From: Elysia crispata
Lineage: Eukaryota > Mollusca > Gastropoda > Plakobranchidae
DNA length: 64,000 nucleotides
Assembly: GCA_033675545.1 (NCBI GenBank)
Contig: JAWDGP010000459.1
Span: forward strand, 100,001 to 164,000
Direction: 5' to 3'
Shown: positions 1-61,431 of the stretch, piece after piece
Position numbering within the stretch: position 1 is the first letter of the stretch
Layout of the letters: each line of letters opens with the position of its first letter
Translations under genes and position numbers: made by a program
The notes under the pieces: model-generated
Seen by the model: the letters and a program-made list of their open reading frames with translations, nothing else
The model's database searches: none
Told to the model about the DNA's origin: nothing

Positions 1-2490
<2,490 letters not shown>

Positions 2491-2516
2491 GCGCCTTAAT
2501 ACTATACCCTCAAAAT

Positions 2517-3020
2517 TTATGTCAAAACGTAAATAAATACATTGTCCATCTTACTAGAGAGCAACTCTATTTCGGTTGCAAAATTTTCGTTTTTATTGAG
2601 TCCTATATAGCTTCCTTGATTCTTTGTTCTTGTCTCTGTCACTGTAGCTTTGTATATAACACATTCTGTCAAGCATTGTCCATTCAAGGCACAGCTTACG
2701 TTTTCCCGGCAGTTGCAGAGTTTCACTCTGTTTGGTGTTTCTTTTTTTGTTTTTGTGCTCCTGTAACAAGTATTTGTTGTGATTCGCGATCGTTTATTTT
2801 ATGTTGGGTGAACAGCTGTAGCTGACTTTTACATTGTTTCTTTTAATAATTTTATAAAGTTTATTCGTTTTTGGGAAGTGTTTGTCGATTAGGTTAAGGA
2901 AGTTTCTCGCAACCTTCGTGTTGGCGGTTGCCTTGATTCCGGTAGACAAAGAACGGGGCTTGTAAAAGGAGGGCAAACCCAACCCGGTTTTGACCAACTG
3001 CCTTGGCAAGCCAATCCTAT
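2517..3020 (-). pseudogene. Penelope-like element fragment (RT thumb and GIY-YIG region)
   Basis: Two minus-strand pieces resemble the C-terminal half of Penelope-like retroelements. 3009-2794 encodes FLNLIDKHFPKTNKLYKI and VKVSYSCSPNIK, typical of the region after the RT. 2726-2517 encodes a Cys-rich NCRENVSCALNGQCLTECVI and then SYIGL, the YIG half of the GIY-YIG nuclease, after which similarity stops. The fragment abuts the LINE remnant in opposite orientation. It is truncated at both ends and cannot be active. The family call is from recalled motif patterns. Confidence 0.7.
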
Positions 3021-3279
3021 TTTTCGTAGACCTCCATTAATATTGTTCAGGCCTAGTTCATATTCAATGAGATCACTATGGTTGTTTAACATGTTTGTAT
3101 ATGTAATTGTGTTTTTAAAATCGTACAGGAAAAGATGGCGCTTTTACCTTTCAAAATAAAGTTTGAAATATTTTCAAGGACATTATCAGATCCTTAATAG
3201 CCTTTTTAAACTTTACTTCTTCTTCTTGCTGTTGTCATTATTTATATCATTATCATTATAATAATCAATAGTAGTAGCA

Positions 3280-3284
3280 CTAGC

Positions 3285-3341
<57 letters not shown>

Positions 3342-3366
3342 TATACTTTTAGTATAACCATTGCTC

Positions 3367-3406
<40 letters not shown>

Positions 3407-3432
3407 TATTATTATTATTATTATCATCATCA
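3280..3432 (+). repeat. (TAG)n then (TTA)n microsatellites
   Basis: About 60 bp of TAG repeats (3283-3341) followed 25 bp later by about 65 bp of TTA repeats (3366-3430). Confidence 0.95.
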
Positions 3433-3667
3433 CTTTACAGCATGTATATTAATTATATTACTAATATTAGTCTTAGCTATTTCGGTAATGACTATATTAA
3501 TTTGTTTTATTACGGCAACTATTGGAACGGACCGACGTCCACTGACATCCGCACGCTCGTATTTATCATGTAGGCTTACTGGTTTTGTTGGAAAAAAAGT
3601 TACATTTGGTTATCATGTGACGCAGATGATTAAGCTTTCTCTCGCACCCTCACCAACATAGTTTTTT

Positions 3668-3757
3668 GACAATACATAAATCATCAACGAACGGTTTGTG
3701 AGATACTACCAGTGACAATACATAAATCATCAACGAACGGTTTGTGAGATACTACCA
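3668..3757 (+). repeat. Tandem duplication, 46-bp unit x2
   Basis: The unit starting GACAATACATAAATCATC at 3668 is repeated at 3714 without visible change. Confidence 0.95.
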
Positions 3758-3759
3758 GC

Positions 3760-5600
3760 TCGACATAAAAGTAAATTAGAAAAATCGAGGAAAAATGAAA
3801 TCGCACAGAATTAGACCATTTTAGAATCCTAGAAAGATATAGCCTACAAATAGTGTAGGAAATATTCTCTAGTTATTATAATTATTATTCTCACTTCAGA
3901 AACATTTCAGTTTGCTTTAAACAATATGAGGTAGCTGTGATTATTTCTAATAGTAGATTAACCAGGAGGGCAACTACTTTAGCACGCCGCTGCCCTCCTT
4001 TCCTCTTCGCCCGTACCCTCCGGTGTGGAATCAGTGCCTCGGCCATAATTATTCTAGAACTAGAAGAGCGAAGAGAGGTGCACCATGACAGTAAGCTCTG
4101 AAGTCTTATTATTGTATTCTGTTTTATATATTATAATAGCAGTTGAAATTAGCAACTATCGGATACTGCAGCTTCATTCTCAAACTTACATAAATATAAA
4201 TACGGAGTTAATCTTGTGTAAAGACAGATCACCCCGCCCAAAATATGACAATTGTTGCCTACATTCAGGTCATCCCTAGGCCAGGGTCTTAGCCCTGAGC
4301 TCAGCCAAAGAGCACTAGCTTGAAAAGCCATGTAAAAGATACTTGAAAAGAGGAAAACGGTCACTAAGAAATAACTTGAAGCCCCATTTTTTTTCTTTTC
4401 TATTCCTTTTTGTTAAATACCCATGGACATGAATGAAGGAGAAAACAAATCATTTTTGTTTAAGAATTTGATTTTTAATCATAAATGTTATAGTTGAACA
4501 TAATAATCAGAGTAATGTTAATGAGGCTTGAGAATCAAGCTAGTTTATTTTGAAAATCATCTTTAAGACCTTTTCAGAATACAAGTTTGTAATACACATT
4601 TGTAATTAAATCTTTCATTAAGAAAGAAAAGAAGGTGTTCCTTTCTTAGGAAAGTTATAGGCAAACTTATCCTAGTACTTGCGCAATAAAAAGAAAAAGA
4701 TAATAAGCAACAATCAAAACCTGTTGCTTTCAAAATTAAAAAACTAACAGTTCACATTTTTCCAATAAACTCTAAACATATTGATGAATCGAAAAAAAAA
4801 AAAAATTTATAGAAGTCCTGCTGCTCTCTCCCTTTCTATTTTTCTTCTGAATCTTACTTCAAGTTTTGAAAAGAATGAAGGGAGAGCAAAAATATTTCAA
4901 AATATTTTCTCAAAAAAAAAATATATATGCATATTTGGGCCCATTTGCATGCTAGCAGCAATTTTTAAAAAAATCTAATCTCTAATATCTAATTACTACT
5001 ACTTGCAAAAATAAAAAAAGGTTGAAGAACTGCCATCGTTGGACAAGACAGAGGGGTGAAGAGAAATAGAAGCAAGGAAGGAAGCAACTAGAAGAAAAAA
5101 AAGAGAGAGAGAGTGTGTGTGTGTGTGTGAAGGAGAGGATCTTTGAGTGGGAAGAAAAAAAAAAAGAATGGGAGCATGAGGAATGAAAGAGTATACAAGG
5201 AGTAAGCCATAAAAATGTACTCTTTAATTTTGATGATGTTTAGTTACATTTTTCCGTTTAAGGTAAACTCTAACATCAAGTGTCAAATTTTTATTACGTA
5301 TATAATTATGTAAAAGTCTATTCTCCTGACTATTATCACAATGGAGGCTAAGTTTCTCTTAAATTTGAAGACCCAATATATCACTTTTATCAAAAATTCA
5401 CTGCATGACTTAATATTAAAGTTGTTTATTCTTTGGCTAAACCAATTATACACATAAGAGTGAAAATACTAAAAATCATGCAATAGAATCTTCAAAGTAA
5501 AAGACAAAGACTTTAATATAACCAGATATCTTGAAGCATATTCTCAAAGGCAGCAAGACATTGAAACTCAATGGCTTTACTTGTTTACAGCCAGATACAC
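3760..5600. other. 3' flank of CEP104, no gene seen
   Basis: AT-rich sequence with short A-runs and a small (GT)n at 5113-5128. A GC-rich patch at 3960-4060 contains a 9-bp hairpin (AGGAGGGCA ... TGCCCTCCT). I see no convincing coding exon or element. Confidence 0.6.
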
Positions 5601-5604
5601 ACAT

Positions 5605-5635
<31 letters not shown>

Positions 5636-5955
5636 GTTTGAAAATAAGTTGGAGTAATTGATAAGAGTGTGCAACTGTGGGAGCTTTTCAGTGATAGACG
5701 ATCTTACTTTAATGTCTCTGCATACTACACTCGTGTTTTAAGCCGAGGACAAGGGTGTCATTTGTCCTCCACTCTCTTCAGGTATGATTGAGGTGTGTTC
5801 AATTGCTGTTTCAACCTTATACTGTTATTGTTTTTCTTTTTGGAACTACTGAAAGGATTATAGCAAATATTTCTTTCTGTGGGGGCAAGATGAAAATATT
5901 TCCCTTCTTTTCTTTAGGCTTAGTTTTGGTTTTAGGATAATATATTTCTCTGCTA
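5605..5955 (+). repeat. Dispersed repeat, single copy related to the 32.3-kb fold-back
   Basis: Starts next to a (CA)n(TA)n tract. It contains AACTGTGGGAGCTTTT, TCTCTGCATACTACAC, TATGATTGAGG and GGGGGCAAGATGAAAA in the same order as in both arms of the fold-back repeat at 32.34-32.90 kb. No coding capacity. Probably a mobile non-autonomous element of unknown class. Confidence 0.75.
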
Positions 5956-5959
5956 TAGG

Positions 5960-7368
5960 TTGCATCTGTTTGTTGTTGCTGGATATGGCTGCGCCCTTTA
6001 TATCCCATGATAAGTGGTATTCATTTTTTGATTCTTTTAGTTTCCAAACCTATTTGCTTAAGTTGTGTCTGTTTTTTTATTGTTAAGTCTACAGCTCGAT
6101 GTATGCTGGTTGTATCTGGTTTTAAACTCATTTTCTGCTATTTCTATGTAAGTATCTTGTTTTTTTCAAGGATAATGTAGATATATACATATATATGCTG
6201 TTTTCATATGAAATAAACCTTTCAAGCAAAGATCTGCATTTCTTTTTTCATTTCAAATCTTTTTTATCAAAATGACTCTAGTCTCAAGAATTGGGAAATA
6301 AGCAGGTTTTTTTAGGGGGATCCCCAAACATGTTTTCTTTCTGCTCTTTAACCTTTCACACACACACACAATAATATTTTGATCATTGCAAGAATTAAAG
6401 TCAAAGAATCAGTTGTATTAAATTGTCCAATAAAACATCAAAACTTAAGTACAATTCGTTCCTTATGAGAAAAATAAGAATAAATAAAGACTTCAGATAT
6501 TGAAAGTCCTGCCTGCTTTCTGCCTTAGAATACATGAGCCACGTCAATTATGCCCTAAGGTGACTTACCTTGAGGATCAATCTCAGACAGAGAAAACTAA
6601 GGAGTAGCCAGCCGGTTTTATGCCTTTGAAATAGCCCCAGGTAGCTTTTTTTATCCTTTTTTTTTTAACTTAAGTGTGTATGCTTATCTTTGTCTACCCT
6701 GCACATACTAAAGGAATTTCACATGAGGGCTTCATATGCCCCAGAAGTGCTTGTATGTGTATATTCATCGCCATACCTCTCTCATGTTCTGCATATACAT
6801 GTAAAAGGAACACGTCATAGGAGCTTGAATAATGAAAATTTCATCTTTCATAACTTTATATCTACTTTCTCCCTTTAACTGCTGGTACCTTTCCTCCTCT
6901 TGCCTTGACGCCTCCAGCCCTGCCAGCTACCAAGAGGGGATAAGAAACAAAAATTATTGTAGTGGTTTCAAGGAAAAAGTAAGCCTTACATATGGTAGAC
7001 AAATGAAATGAAGGAAAAAGTAAGCCTTACATATGGTAGACAAATGAAATGAAGGAAAAAAAAAGATTACTACTTTAAACTAAACAAAAAAAAAAGTACT
7101 TCTAAAGAAGACAAAGATATATTTTTTTCATAGGCTTTGATTTCTTGCCTTATGTATTCTTTTTTATTTGTACCAATAGACTTTTATTTCTAGCCCTTTT
7201 TTATGAGCAGCATATTCAGTAATTAAATAAATGTTTATATCTTAATCAAAACAAAACAAAATTCAGAGCCCCACCTTTATTTTCTAGTGAAACTATCAAA
7301 AACTTTAGCAGAAACAACTAAAAGAATTTTAAACAGCTGCCCAAAACTACTCTCAACTTTTGATAAAA
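5960..7368. other. Intergenic, no gene seen
   Basis: AT-rich sequence with polyT/polyA runs, (CA)n at 6358-6370 and one 41-bp tandem duplication. No credible exon. Confidence 0.55.
6970..7051 (+). repeat. Tandem duplication, 41-bp unit x2
   Basis: The unit beginning AAGGAAAAAGTAAGCC at 6970 repeats at 7011 with no visible difference. Confidence 0.95.
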
Positions 7369-7374
7369 TTTATT
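7369..7374 (-). promoter_or_regulatory. Possible CEP104 polyadenylation signal
   Basis: AATAAA on the minus strand 290 nt past the stop codon. A second AATAAA is at 7281-7276. The region is AT-rich, so either could be chance. Confidence 0.35.
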
Positions 7375-7663
7375 TGCAATAATGATTTTAAGACTGATGT
7401 TAATAGTAAAGAGACAAACACAAAAAGGATTGAAAGAATACAAAAAAAGTTATGTCTTAAGATTAGATCACAAAACTATGCCCTCATTTCTGTTTATCTC
7501 GTTAAATTTTGCCAACATCTAAAATGTAATAATGTCGTAAAGTAAGTCAAGTTAAGGGCGGATCTCACCAACAAAGAAGCAAAACCCTGAGAGCCTAAAG
7601 GAAAATTGGGCAATTTAAACTTTAAGGCCTTATTTTTTCTTTTGCAACCACAGCATAGAACAT

Positions 7664-53857
<46,194 letters not shown>

Positions 53858-53859
53858 CT

Positions 53860-54795
53860 GGAAAAGAGAAATTCTTTATTTACAATCATTACTAAGCATG
53901 CTTTACACTAGACAGTCTCACAGAAAATGTAATTTATCATTTGAATCACCATGAAGAATACGTGCATTAAGAGAAATTCATCAAAAAGAATGAAAAAGAT
54001 TTACTTAAAAAGTATCTGCAAGATATGAAGGCACAAGTGTCATATTGAACAAGAAGATACTAGCCAAATACTTGACAGAGAAAGTTGAATCATATGTGCC
54101 TGATAAAAACTTATTTATAGAAACAGACATGACTCCAATGCGAAGTCAAACAATGATTTCATTACGAATGTAAAGATTTTCAAGTTGCTGAAGACTATTT
54201 GAAATCGGCAGCTTATTTGCAAATATACATTTAGAAACATTCCATAGATTTCAGGGAAAAATCAAATCCAGCACCCTGAAACAATGGCACAAATTTTATA
54301 CAGCTTACACAAACATGCAATATAAACTTGGTGAGAGCTACCCAGCTTTGAACCATGATCATTAACTAAAAAGAAAAAAACTAGCACATGAAATATGAGG
54401 TCAAGTAATATATTACAATGAAAAACACAATTAAAGACTGAGCACTATGGTTTTCAATTAAAAAGAAAGTTCTCAGCCCTCAACACCAAATATCCTGCGA
54501 TACTGATCTGGCTTCATTAAAGCAAGAATCCAAGTTCAAATTTGAGCTTTTTAATTTACACTTTGTGACCCAATCTTTAAATAGCTAATACCAAAATGAG
54601 ATCAATTTTAAAAAAAGATGATTGAAAACATTTTTAACTGCAAACAAGAGAAAGTAATGGAAGCATTAAGGAAAATTGTATTACATATTTTTCTATGGTA
54701 ATCTTTCACTTAGGTTGGTTGAATTTTTTGGCTAAAACTTCTTAGAAAGCCAACAGAAAAAAGAAATCAGAAGAAAAACCAGCATAAGTGAAAGC
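53860..54795. other. Upstream flank or first intron of CEP104, no feature seen
   Basis: AT-rich sequence without a credible coding exon or recognised repeat. Confidence 0.5.
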
Positions 54796-54802
54796 TATTG
54801 TG

Positions 54803-55020
54803 GGAGGGGCGAGGATGGCCCGGTGGCTTTCAATGCTCAACGACGGAGCTTAGGGTTCTTATTTCGAATGGTTACGTGTTCTTTCACTCTTTCTATCTTC
54901 TCATCTCTCATGGAATGAAGGCAGGAGGCAGTGTCTATAGCTTTATCCATTCATTCATTAAAGGCAAATGCTCAAGAAGGTACAGAAAGGCTAAGGAAGG
55001 CTCCTGAAGGCTCCTGAGAT
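54803..55020 (+). mobile_element. Possible tRNA-derived SINE
   Basis: GATGGCCCGGTGGCTTTCAA resembles an A-box region, and GGTTCTTATTTCGAATGG, about 45 bp later, contains a B-box-like TTCGAAT. The 3' end has short repeats (AAGGCTCCTG twice). More GC-rich than its surroundings. Confidence 0.45.
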
Positions 55021-55640
55021 GAACATTATACACAGACATAAGCAATTTATCTTAACATATTCACATGGTAATGAAATCAGTTGCGACATAGTTGTACTAT
55101 CTTCGTGATGTTTAGAAATGTAATACGATTCAGTGAAACAAATTACTACAAGGAACATAATGGATAATATTAATACAACATAACAGGACTATTCCTCCAT
55201 TAATGTATGGAATTATACACTGATAAACAGACGGACGTAAATTGGTAAGTAGGTTAGTGAATATACTATTTTTCCGCCTCTTACTTGTTTCTCTCTCTCT
55301 CTCTCTCCATCTAATGCCTGGATTCTATATACAAAATACAGCGCGTTACCGGTTTAAGAATGAAACTCGGTCTCATTCTACTTCTTGATCTAATATCAGT
55401 TTCCAAGGCACTTCAAGCCACGAGAATGAGCAAAACAATATAAAATGCATAACCTCAAAGTCAGAACTTCATCGAATGTTTTACTAACAAATCAAACGGA
55501 ATATTCTTATAGACTTTTAATCAAATAAATTAAAGCCAATAGTTCTCATAAATGTCGGATGATCTCCTCCAGAGTTTGGTTTAGCATCCTACTGATATAT
55601 GCAATGAATTATCTAAATAAAAAGATGCTGCCAGATCTAG
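55021..55640. other. Noncoding, no feature assigned
   Basis: AT-rich; a short (TC)n at 55291-55306. No exon seen. Confidence 0.5.
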
Positions 55641-55644
55641 ATCA

Positions 55645-56201
55645 CTAAGTGTGCTACATTACATATTTGGACATACCCCCAGCATCGACTGCCTCTGGAT
55701 GTTGGTCAAACTAACGGTCGTTCGTTAGATGGTCGAATGTAAAGTTAGTTTGAGAGATACCCCTTTTTATGTAATTTACGGAGGGCCTACTACGTGTTGG
55801 ACTCCACTCTAAAATTAGTATATTTAATAGCGGGCGTCATTGGTGACTCATATGGAAGGATGGGGACTTGGGAACAATTCTGGCATTGTCTTCTGGTGGG
55901 TACGATCCTCCTACTGACGTATCTAATGCGTAACTGAGCTGATTCATTCGGTTTTGACGTCAGGGATTTCCCAAGCGTTTCCGCTCCCACTCTTGCACAC
56001 GTTGACTCATGATTGCTGGGAATCATTGAGTACAACTTTATACTCGTACCTTTACCTCAAGACTTAATGACGAGAAAAGGTGGACTTAAAGAAGTAATGA
56101 GGGGAATTAACGGAGGAATAAAGCGATTAATAAAACTATTAACTATGAAATACTATTATCATTGTTTTATCATTAAACCAAAGGTAACTATCCCACATAC
56201 A
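55645..56201 (-). repeat. Probable 3' LTR of a second gypsy family
   Basis: On the minus strand, AAAAGTGGGGGG (a typical polypurine tract) at 56213-56202 is followed by TGTATGTGGG, a plausible LTR start. The stretch below it is less AT-rich and holds a perfect TGACGTCA at 55955-55962, a TGAGTCA at 56003-56009 and a TATA-like CATAAAAAGG. The far end is not defined, and no second LTR is present. Confidence 0.55.
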
Positions 56202-56376
56202 CCCCCCACTTTTGGAAGATCGTCCCCGACCTGTACATATTGCCAGGAAAATGGAAAAAAATAAAATAAAAAAAAAAGCTCATGGCGAACCTACAAGAAG
56301 CGACACTATGGCTGTCGTGATTACAGATTTATCTACCCCGTCAAGAGTAAATAGACTCTTGAGTTCATACAACTTG

Positions 56377-58085
56377 TCATTCAAAGACATCGAAAATTCC
56401 CCAGAAGTGTGCCATGCAGGGGGTTGTTTCAGTCTTACTGACCTGCGGGGAACCGGTACAGGTGGAGGTGACCCCAGGCCGTGGTGTGACCGGCAAAAGT
56501 GTATCTAGTGGAACAAGATCAACAACTGTATCATCCGATTCGTCGGACTGAGCAGCTATATCACGTGAGAGAGCGCGTGGACGGGAACCTGGCCTTTGAA
56601 CCTCGGGCTCAGAGAAGATCTGAACGAACTCACTTTCATCGAGGTCACTTTCACCATCATCTTCCTGTTCTAACTCGGATGTGGTGCCTTTGACCTCGTC
56701 CTCGTGCAACACTTGCTGGGGCATTGCCGAGATGGACCCTGGGGTCCTGTTTGTCTTATCTGAGGGAAGCGCCTTCCGTGTTGCCACATTGTCAGGGCTT
56801 ACGTCAGGACGGTCTTCCCTCACACTTTCCACAGGAAGCAATAGATTCCTATGGAGAGTTCGCTTTCTCCCTCCATTCACCGGCTCGACGACAAAGATTG
56901 GCGTTCTTGAATCTGGTTGTTCTTTTACAACAAAAATGTCGTCACTCCATTTATCCTGGAGCTTATGAGGACCCTCAAAAGAACAATTTCGAACCAAGAC
57001 TCTGTCGCCGAGAATCAGGTGCTCCTCTCACACGTTTTTCATAATAATTTTTCTGACTTTCCTTTACTTCAGAACCATTCTCCGAGGCCTTAGGCCATGC
57101 CCATTCTAAGGCTTCCTTTACAGTTGTGATATAATCACCTCTAGGCTCTGAACAAAGAGGAAACATGTTATCAACAGGGAGCCTCGGTTCTCTCCCAAAC
57201 ATGAGAAAGTAGGGCGAGAATCCTGTAGAATCGCACTTAGTACTGTTATATGCGAGAACCAACATGCCAATGTAGGATGTCCAATCCTTTTACTTTTGCT
57301 CAGGAAGGGTGCCAAGCATACTGATGAGCGTTTGGTTCATCCGCTCGCAGCTCCCATTTCCCATTGGATGAAATGGTGTAGTCCTGGACTTCTCAGAGCG
57401 CACGAATCACCTTGGACTCAAAGTTAGCGCCTTGATCAGCATGTAACCGTTTCGGGATGCCGAAGTTTCTGACGAAGGTCAAGTTCGGCTGTAGTCTTTG
57501 CGGACATGTTACGGGTGGGTACTGCCATGGCGAATCTAGTAAAATGATCCGTGATGACCAGGATATATTGCGTGCCATTTTGGGCCGAATCGACTTTAAG
57601 AAAATCGGTACATACTAGCTCTAATGGTTCTGATGTTTGAATTCCTACCAGTGGAGCTCTGTCTGGTTTTCCCTTTAATCTTCAACAGCGACCACAATGG
57701 TGAACCCAGCTTTCTACACCTTTGGACATTCCTGGCCAGAAGAAACGCGACCTTATAAGACCCAGGGTCTTCTCGTATCCTTGATGACCCATATCATCAT
57801 GAAGTGCCTTACATACTGTAGGGATATATTTGGTAGGTAGTACAAGCTGAGGCTTTTCACCTTCAACCTTACGGTGCAGCAGTCCACGATAGAAACAAAA
57901 TTTCTGCCAATTTTTCTTCATGATGCCGTGTTTAACAGGATTTGGAGTCCTTTTAAGAATAGGACACTCTCGTTTCCTCATGGCAGTCATCCATACACCC
58001 AGAATTTCATCCACATTTTGAGCTTGTCTCAGCTCCGTCAATGAAATGTGGGGAAAAGGAGAAGTTTCTTCTTCTAGGAGATCTA
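56377..58085 (-). pseudogene. Gypsy-type integrase fragment (second family)
   Basis: Minus-strand pieces: H2C2 zinc domain (ALHDDMGHQGYEKT, RSRFFWPGM, HHCGRC) at 57800-57682, then TDFLKVDSAQNGTQYILVIT and FTRFAMAVPTRNM (first catalytic Asp), HADQGANFESKVI at 57430-57395 (second Asp), CERMNQTLISMLGTL (Glu) near 57330, YNSTKCDSTGFSPYFLMFGR at 57250-57190, and the C-terminal part with VVEPVNGGRKRTLHRNLLLP near 56880. All three DDE residues are present, but several frameshifts and stops separate them. RT and RNase H are absent beyond 58085. Integrase is the last pol domain here, unlike the 9.7-kb element, so this is a different gypsy lineage. Confidence 0.85.
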
Positions 58086-58434
58086 CAGCCCTTGAAGAAA
58101 AAATTGCAATTTAGGCATGTCTGTATGTACCATGTTAGGAGATGTGTACTTGAGATTACTGACAGCAGGGAACCTTTTTTCCTGTTACAGCGGTCAAAGA
58201 GTTAATAAAAGAACTTCAAAGCTGTAATTCTACCATATGGCCCTTCCCTTCCCCTATAACTTGCCCCTATTCCTACTGTCCACCCTCAACACAGAGTCCT
58301 GAAAAAGACTAGGCATGACCACTGCTCCCAATCTTGTGTATTGCAGCTGTTAGTGCTGGTCCATGTAAAGTAACACTGTTGGTCAACTTTTGTAAAATAG
58401 AATCACGCCAAGCTTGCTACAGGTCAATCACAGC

Positions 58435-58760
58435 CTCTTGTTACTGTAAAGCTGAGTAAGAAAGGGAGGAGTATACTGAACCGTATGGTGTGTGTGTGTG
58501 TGTTTGTTACAGGGACTCTACCTTTGTTGGCGGTGTTTGATGTGCTGTCACTGTGTGACCAATAGTAGGAAGCATAGTCTGTTAGTGTAAAGCCAACTAA
58601 GAAAGGGAGGAGTTTCCTGAGATGTAAAGCAGGAGTTGAGAGCATGATGTGTGTGTGTGTGTGATACTGGGCATCTGTCTTTGTTGATGGAGTTTTTATG
58701 TGCTGTCACTGTGTCCAATGGTAGTAAAGCATAAAGTATGTCTTCAGATTGTAAAGCAAG
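58435..58760 (+). repeat. Diverged tandem repeat, about 155-bp unit x2
   Basis: Each unit has GTAAAGC, AAGAAAGGGAGGAGT, a (GT)n tract, CTTTGTTG, ATGTGCTGTCACTGTGT and CCAAT(A/G)GTAG in the same order. The units differ by many substitutions and small indels. Confidence 0.85.
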
Positions 58761-58769
58761 TTTTTTACT

Positions 58770-61425
58770 TGATTTATCCTAATTTGTTTGTAACAAAGAA
58801 TTTAAGTCAAGCGTCTAACAAGTCTCGAGGGTAGACCTTGTTAGTTTAGTCTAATTTTCTTCTTTTCCTTTGCTATCTTACTGTATCATCCCTCCTTACT
58901 CTCTTTGCTTAGCTATGATATAACTGCAACTATTTAGTTTTATCTGTACTAGTATCATAGTTTCTTTGACTATTGAGGCTTTAGATAGAAGATGAAACTA
59001 GACTCAAAGGTTTGCTTTTGTGCAAAAAGAGTTGCTATATTGTACTGCATTATTCTCCCTCCTTCCCCCCTCACACACATGCTAAATTAATTACATGTCT
59101 GTTTTACTTTCAGAGCAAATCCAATCTTTCATCAAAGCAATTGCTAATATTGTACAAGGAAAAAAATCATATGTAATCAATCTGTTTTTGAAAACTTATT
59201 TTTCTCAAAGACTCTGTTTATAACTTGTTCTTTCCTAAACTCATTGAAACTATGAAACCTACATTTAGATAAAGGTATCATGTATAAATAATGGAGCTCG
59301 GTAAAAAATGAGGACCATCAAACAGAGCTTTTCCATATCACCTAGGAACATCAAATTTGGCATAAAGTTGTAAATTGCCCTAATGATTGGAGCAGTAATA
59401 TATTATTTTTCAACACAAGGGAGTTAAACGAAAATTAAAGGCAAAACTGTGATTATTATTTTCTTAAATGAAAAAGATGAATGTGCAAACTACTTCCTGT
59501 AAGCACAGCTGGGCAGAGATGGCAGGAATGAAACTGAAAGTATGCATACATATACAATGTAGGAGGCGGCAGATCTAAAACCGTCTGGAATAAATCTAGA
59601 TCTTCATGTTATAGTGTAAGATCTAATTAAAGAATCTAAAAAAAAATTGCTGGAACATAATTTCTAGATCTAGGGCCTAGATATTTACATCAGCTGGACT
59701 CAAATCAAAAGATTAAGATCTACATCTAGACAATTTAGCTTTTACTTTTAGGCTTGAAATAATAACAGTTAACTATTTTTTAAAATCCAAATCTAATCGC
59801 AAATTTTTTTAAAACAATCATTATCACACAGTTATAACTGTGTGGCTATGAATTTTTGCAAGGCAGTGCGATTTTATGCACTCATCACGAAAATTCACAG
59901 CTTTCTAATAAGTGTTTAAAAGGATCTAAAAACAGACTGAGAAAGTATATAGAATAAGTCGATTTCCTTTATTCCAAAATGACTTAAGCTCTACATCTTA
60001 ACTTTGTGTTTAGAATATGAATTATTGAGATACTTATCGGATTGTAGGTAAAGATGGATAGGTGGAGGTATTTTACTGGATCGTATAAGTAAAAGGACCA
60101 TTAGCCTATTTAATACATACACACACGTTAAGCTATAATAATAAACACCAGGGTCCAGTTCAGAGAATGGGGTTTTCACCTTGTAATTTCAAAAAATGTT
60201 ACTTATAATTTGTTAAAGCAATAAAACCTCATCTAGCTTAGATGAAAACTACAAAATGCACAGTACAAACACAGGCACTCTGCTGTGCTATGTGCAGAGT
60301 TCAGTACAGTTTGTCTACCTAACTGTGGATAACTATGAAAGCAAAACAGAGTTCAGATCTGCAAAAAATTTAGTATCAAGTGTATTTTTTATTTTGCATT
60401 ACTGCACTTACATACATTTACAGAATACGTTTGTGGATGCCTCATATTTTAAAGTGATTTATTTTCATATTATGATAATAGAAGATGGCATTTTGAGTGA
60501 TCTAATAGGGCTTCAATTTTGCAGAAGAAATGCGTCGATTTCAGGGTGTAATGTAAGGTAACTGTCATAGTTATTTGACTGTTATGCCATGGGAAGCCTG
60601 GAAAAGAGCTTTTTTTACATTCCAGTTGAAAAATTACAAAATTAACAATGAAGTTAGTAATTTTTCAATTATATGGACAGGGAAAACTGCTGATATGGTA
60701 TGAATTTAAAAGCTTGTTGTCATGGGATGAAAGCTATGTTACAAATAAAACATATATGGTGGTCGACTTTCAAGAAAGAAACAAATGTAAATTTTTAGAG
60801 TCGTACTTGCTTACTTGGGGTGTCTGAGTCTTCTCTAGTGTAACTAGTTCGTGGGCTACCACTAGACTACCCAAATTGAGCATACAAAATAACTTTTACA
60901 AAGCTATCATAGAATCAATCTTCTATCCGTAGTCTTGAGTATAACTCCAAGGATATATTTCATTAACACGAAGATTACGAATAAGATCTAGAACTTTTAC
61001 TAAATTAAGTAACAGATCCATTTGCACGGCAATACTGTTTGGCCCTGTTGAGGTTGAGATCTAAATCTAGTCTGCAGGTTTTGATATGTATATGTATATA
61101 CGCAAGAAAATTATAAAGACTAGATCTAGCTTAATTTACAAACTAGTAAACTATTAAACCTATCACAAACATTACAAAGATATAAATGATTGTCTTGAAA
61201 TTAAATTGGGTATTAAAGGTCTTTTTTCTAACTCAACGAGCACTCTTTTATTTTTATTTTTTTTTGTGTTATATTCTCACCAATATTGAATTCATAATCG
61301 ACTACAATCTAGATCTAGAATATTGAAGATCTAAGAGTTAGAAACAGATTTTTCTTGGTCGAGTAAAGATATTATAAACATAAATTTAAGTCAGACTTTA
61401 TATATGTACTTCTGTCTCCCATTAG
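58770..61425. other. Noncoding, no gene recognised
   Basis: AT-rich with several AGATCTAG words. It could be the first intron of CEP104 if the proposed noncoding exon at 61.4 kb is real. I see no coding exon. Confidence 0.5.
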
Positions 61426-61431
61426 ACTTAC

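Noticed and set aside
4255-4335. tRNA- or SINE-like sequence (GGCTGAGCTCAGGGCT on the minus strand)
   Set aside because: An A-box-like word is present but no B box at the right distance and no cloverleaf.
56212-57044. Plus-strand open frames of about 100 codons
   Set aside because: Antisense to the gypsy integrase fragment, whose minus-strand translation matches known motifs.
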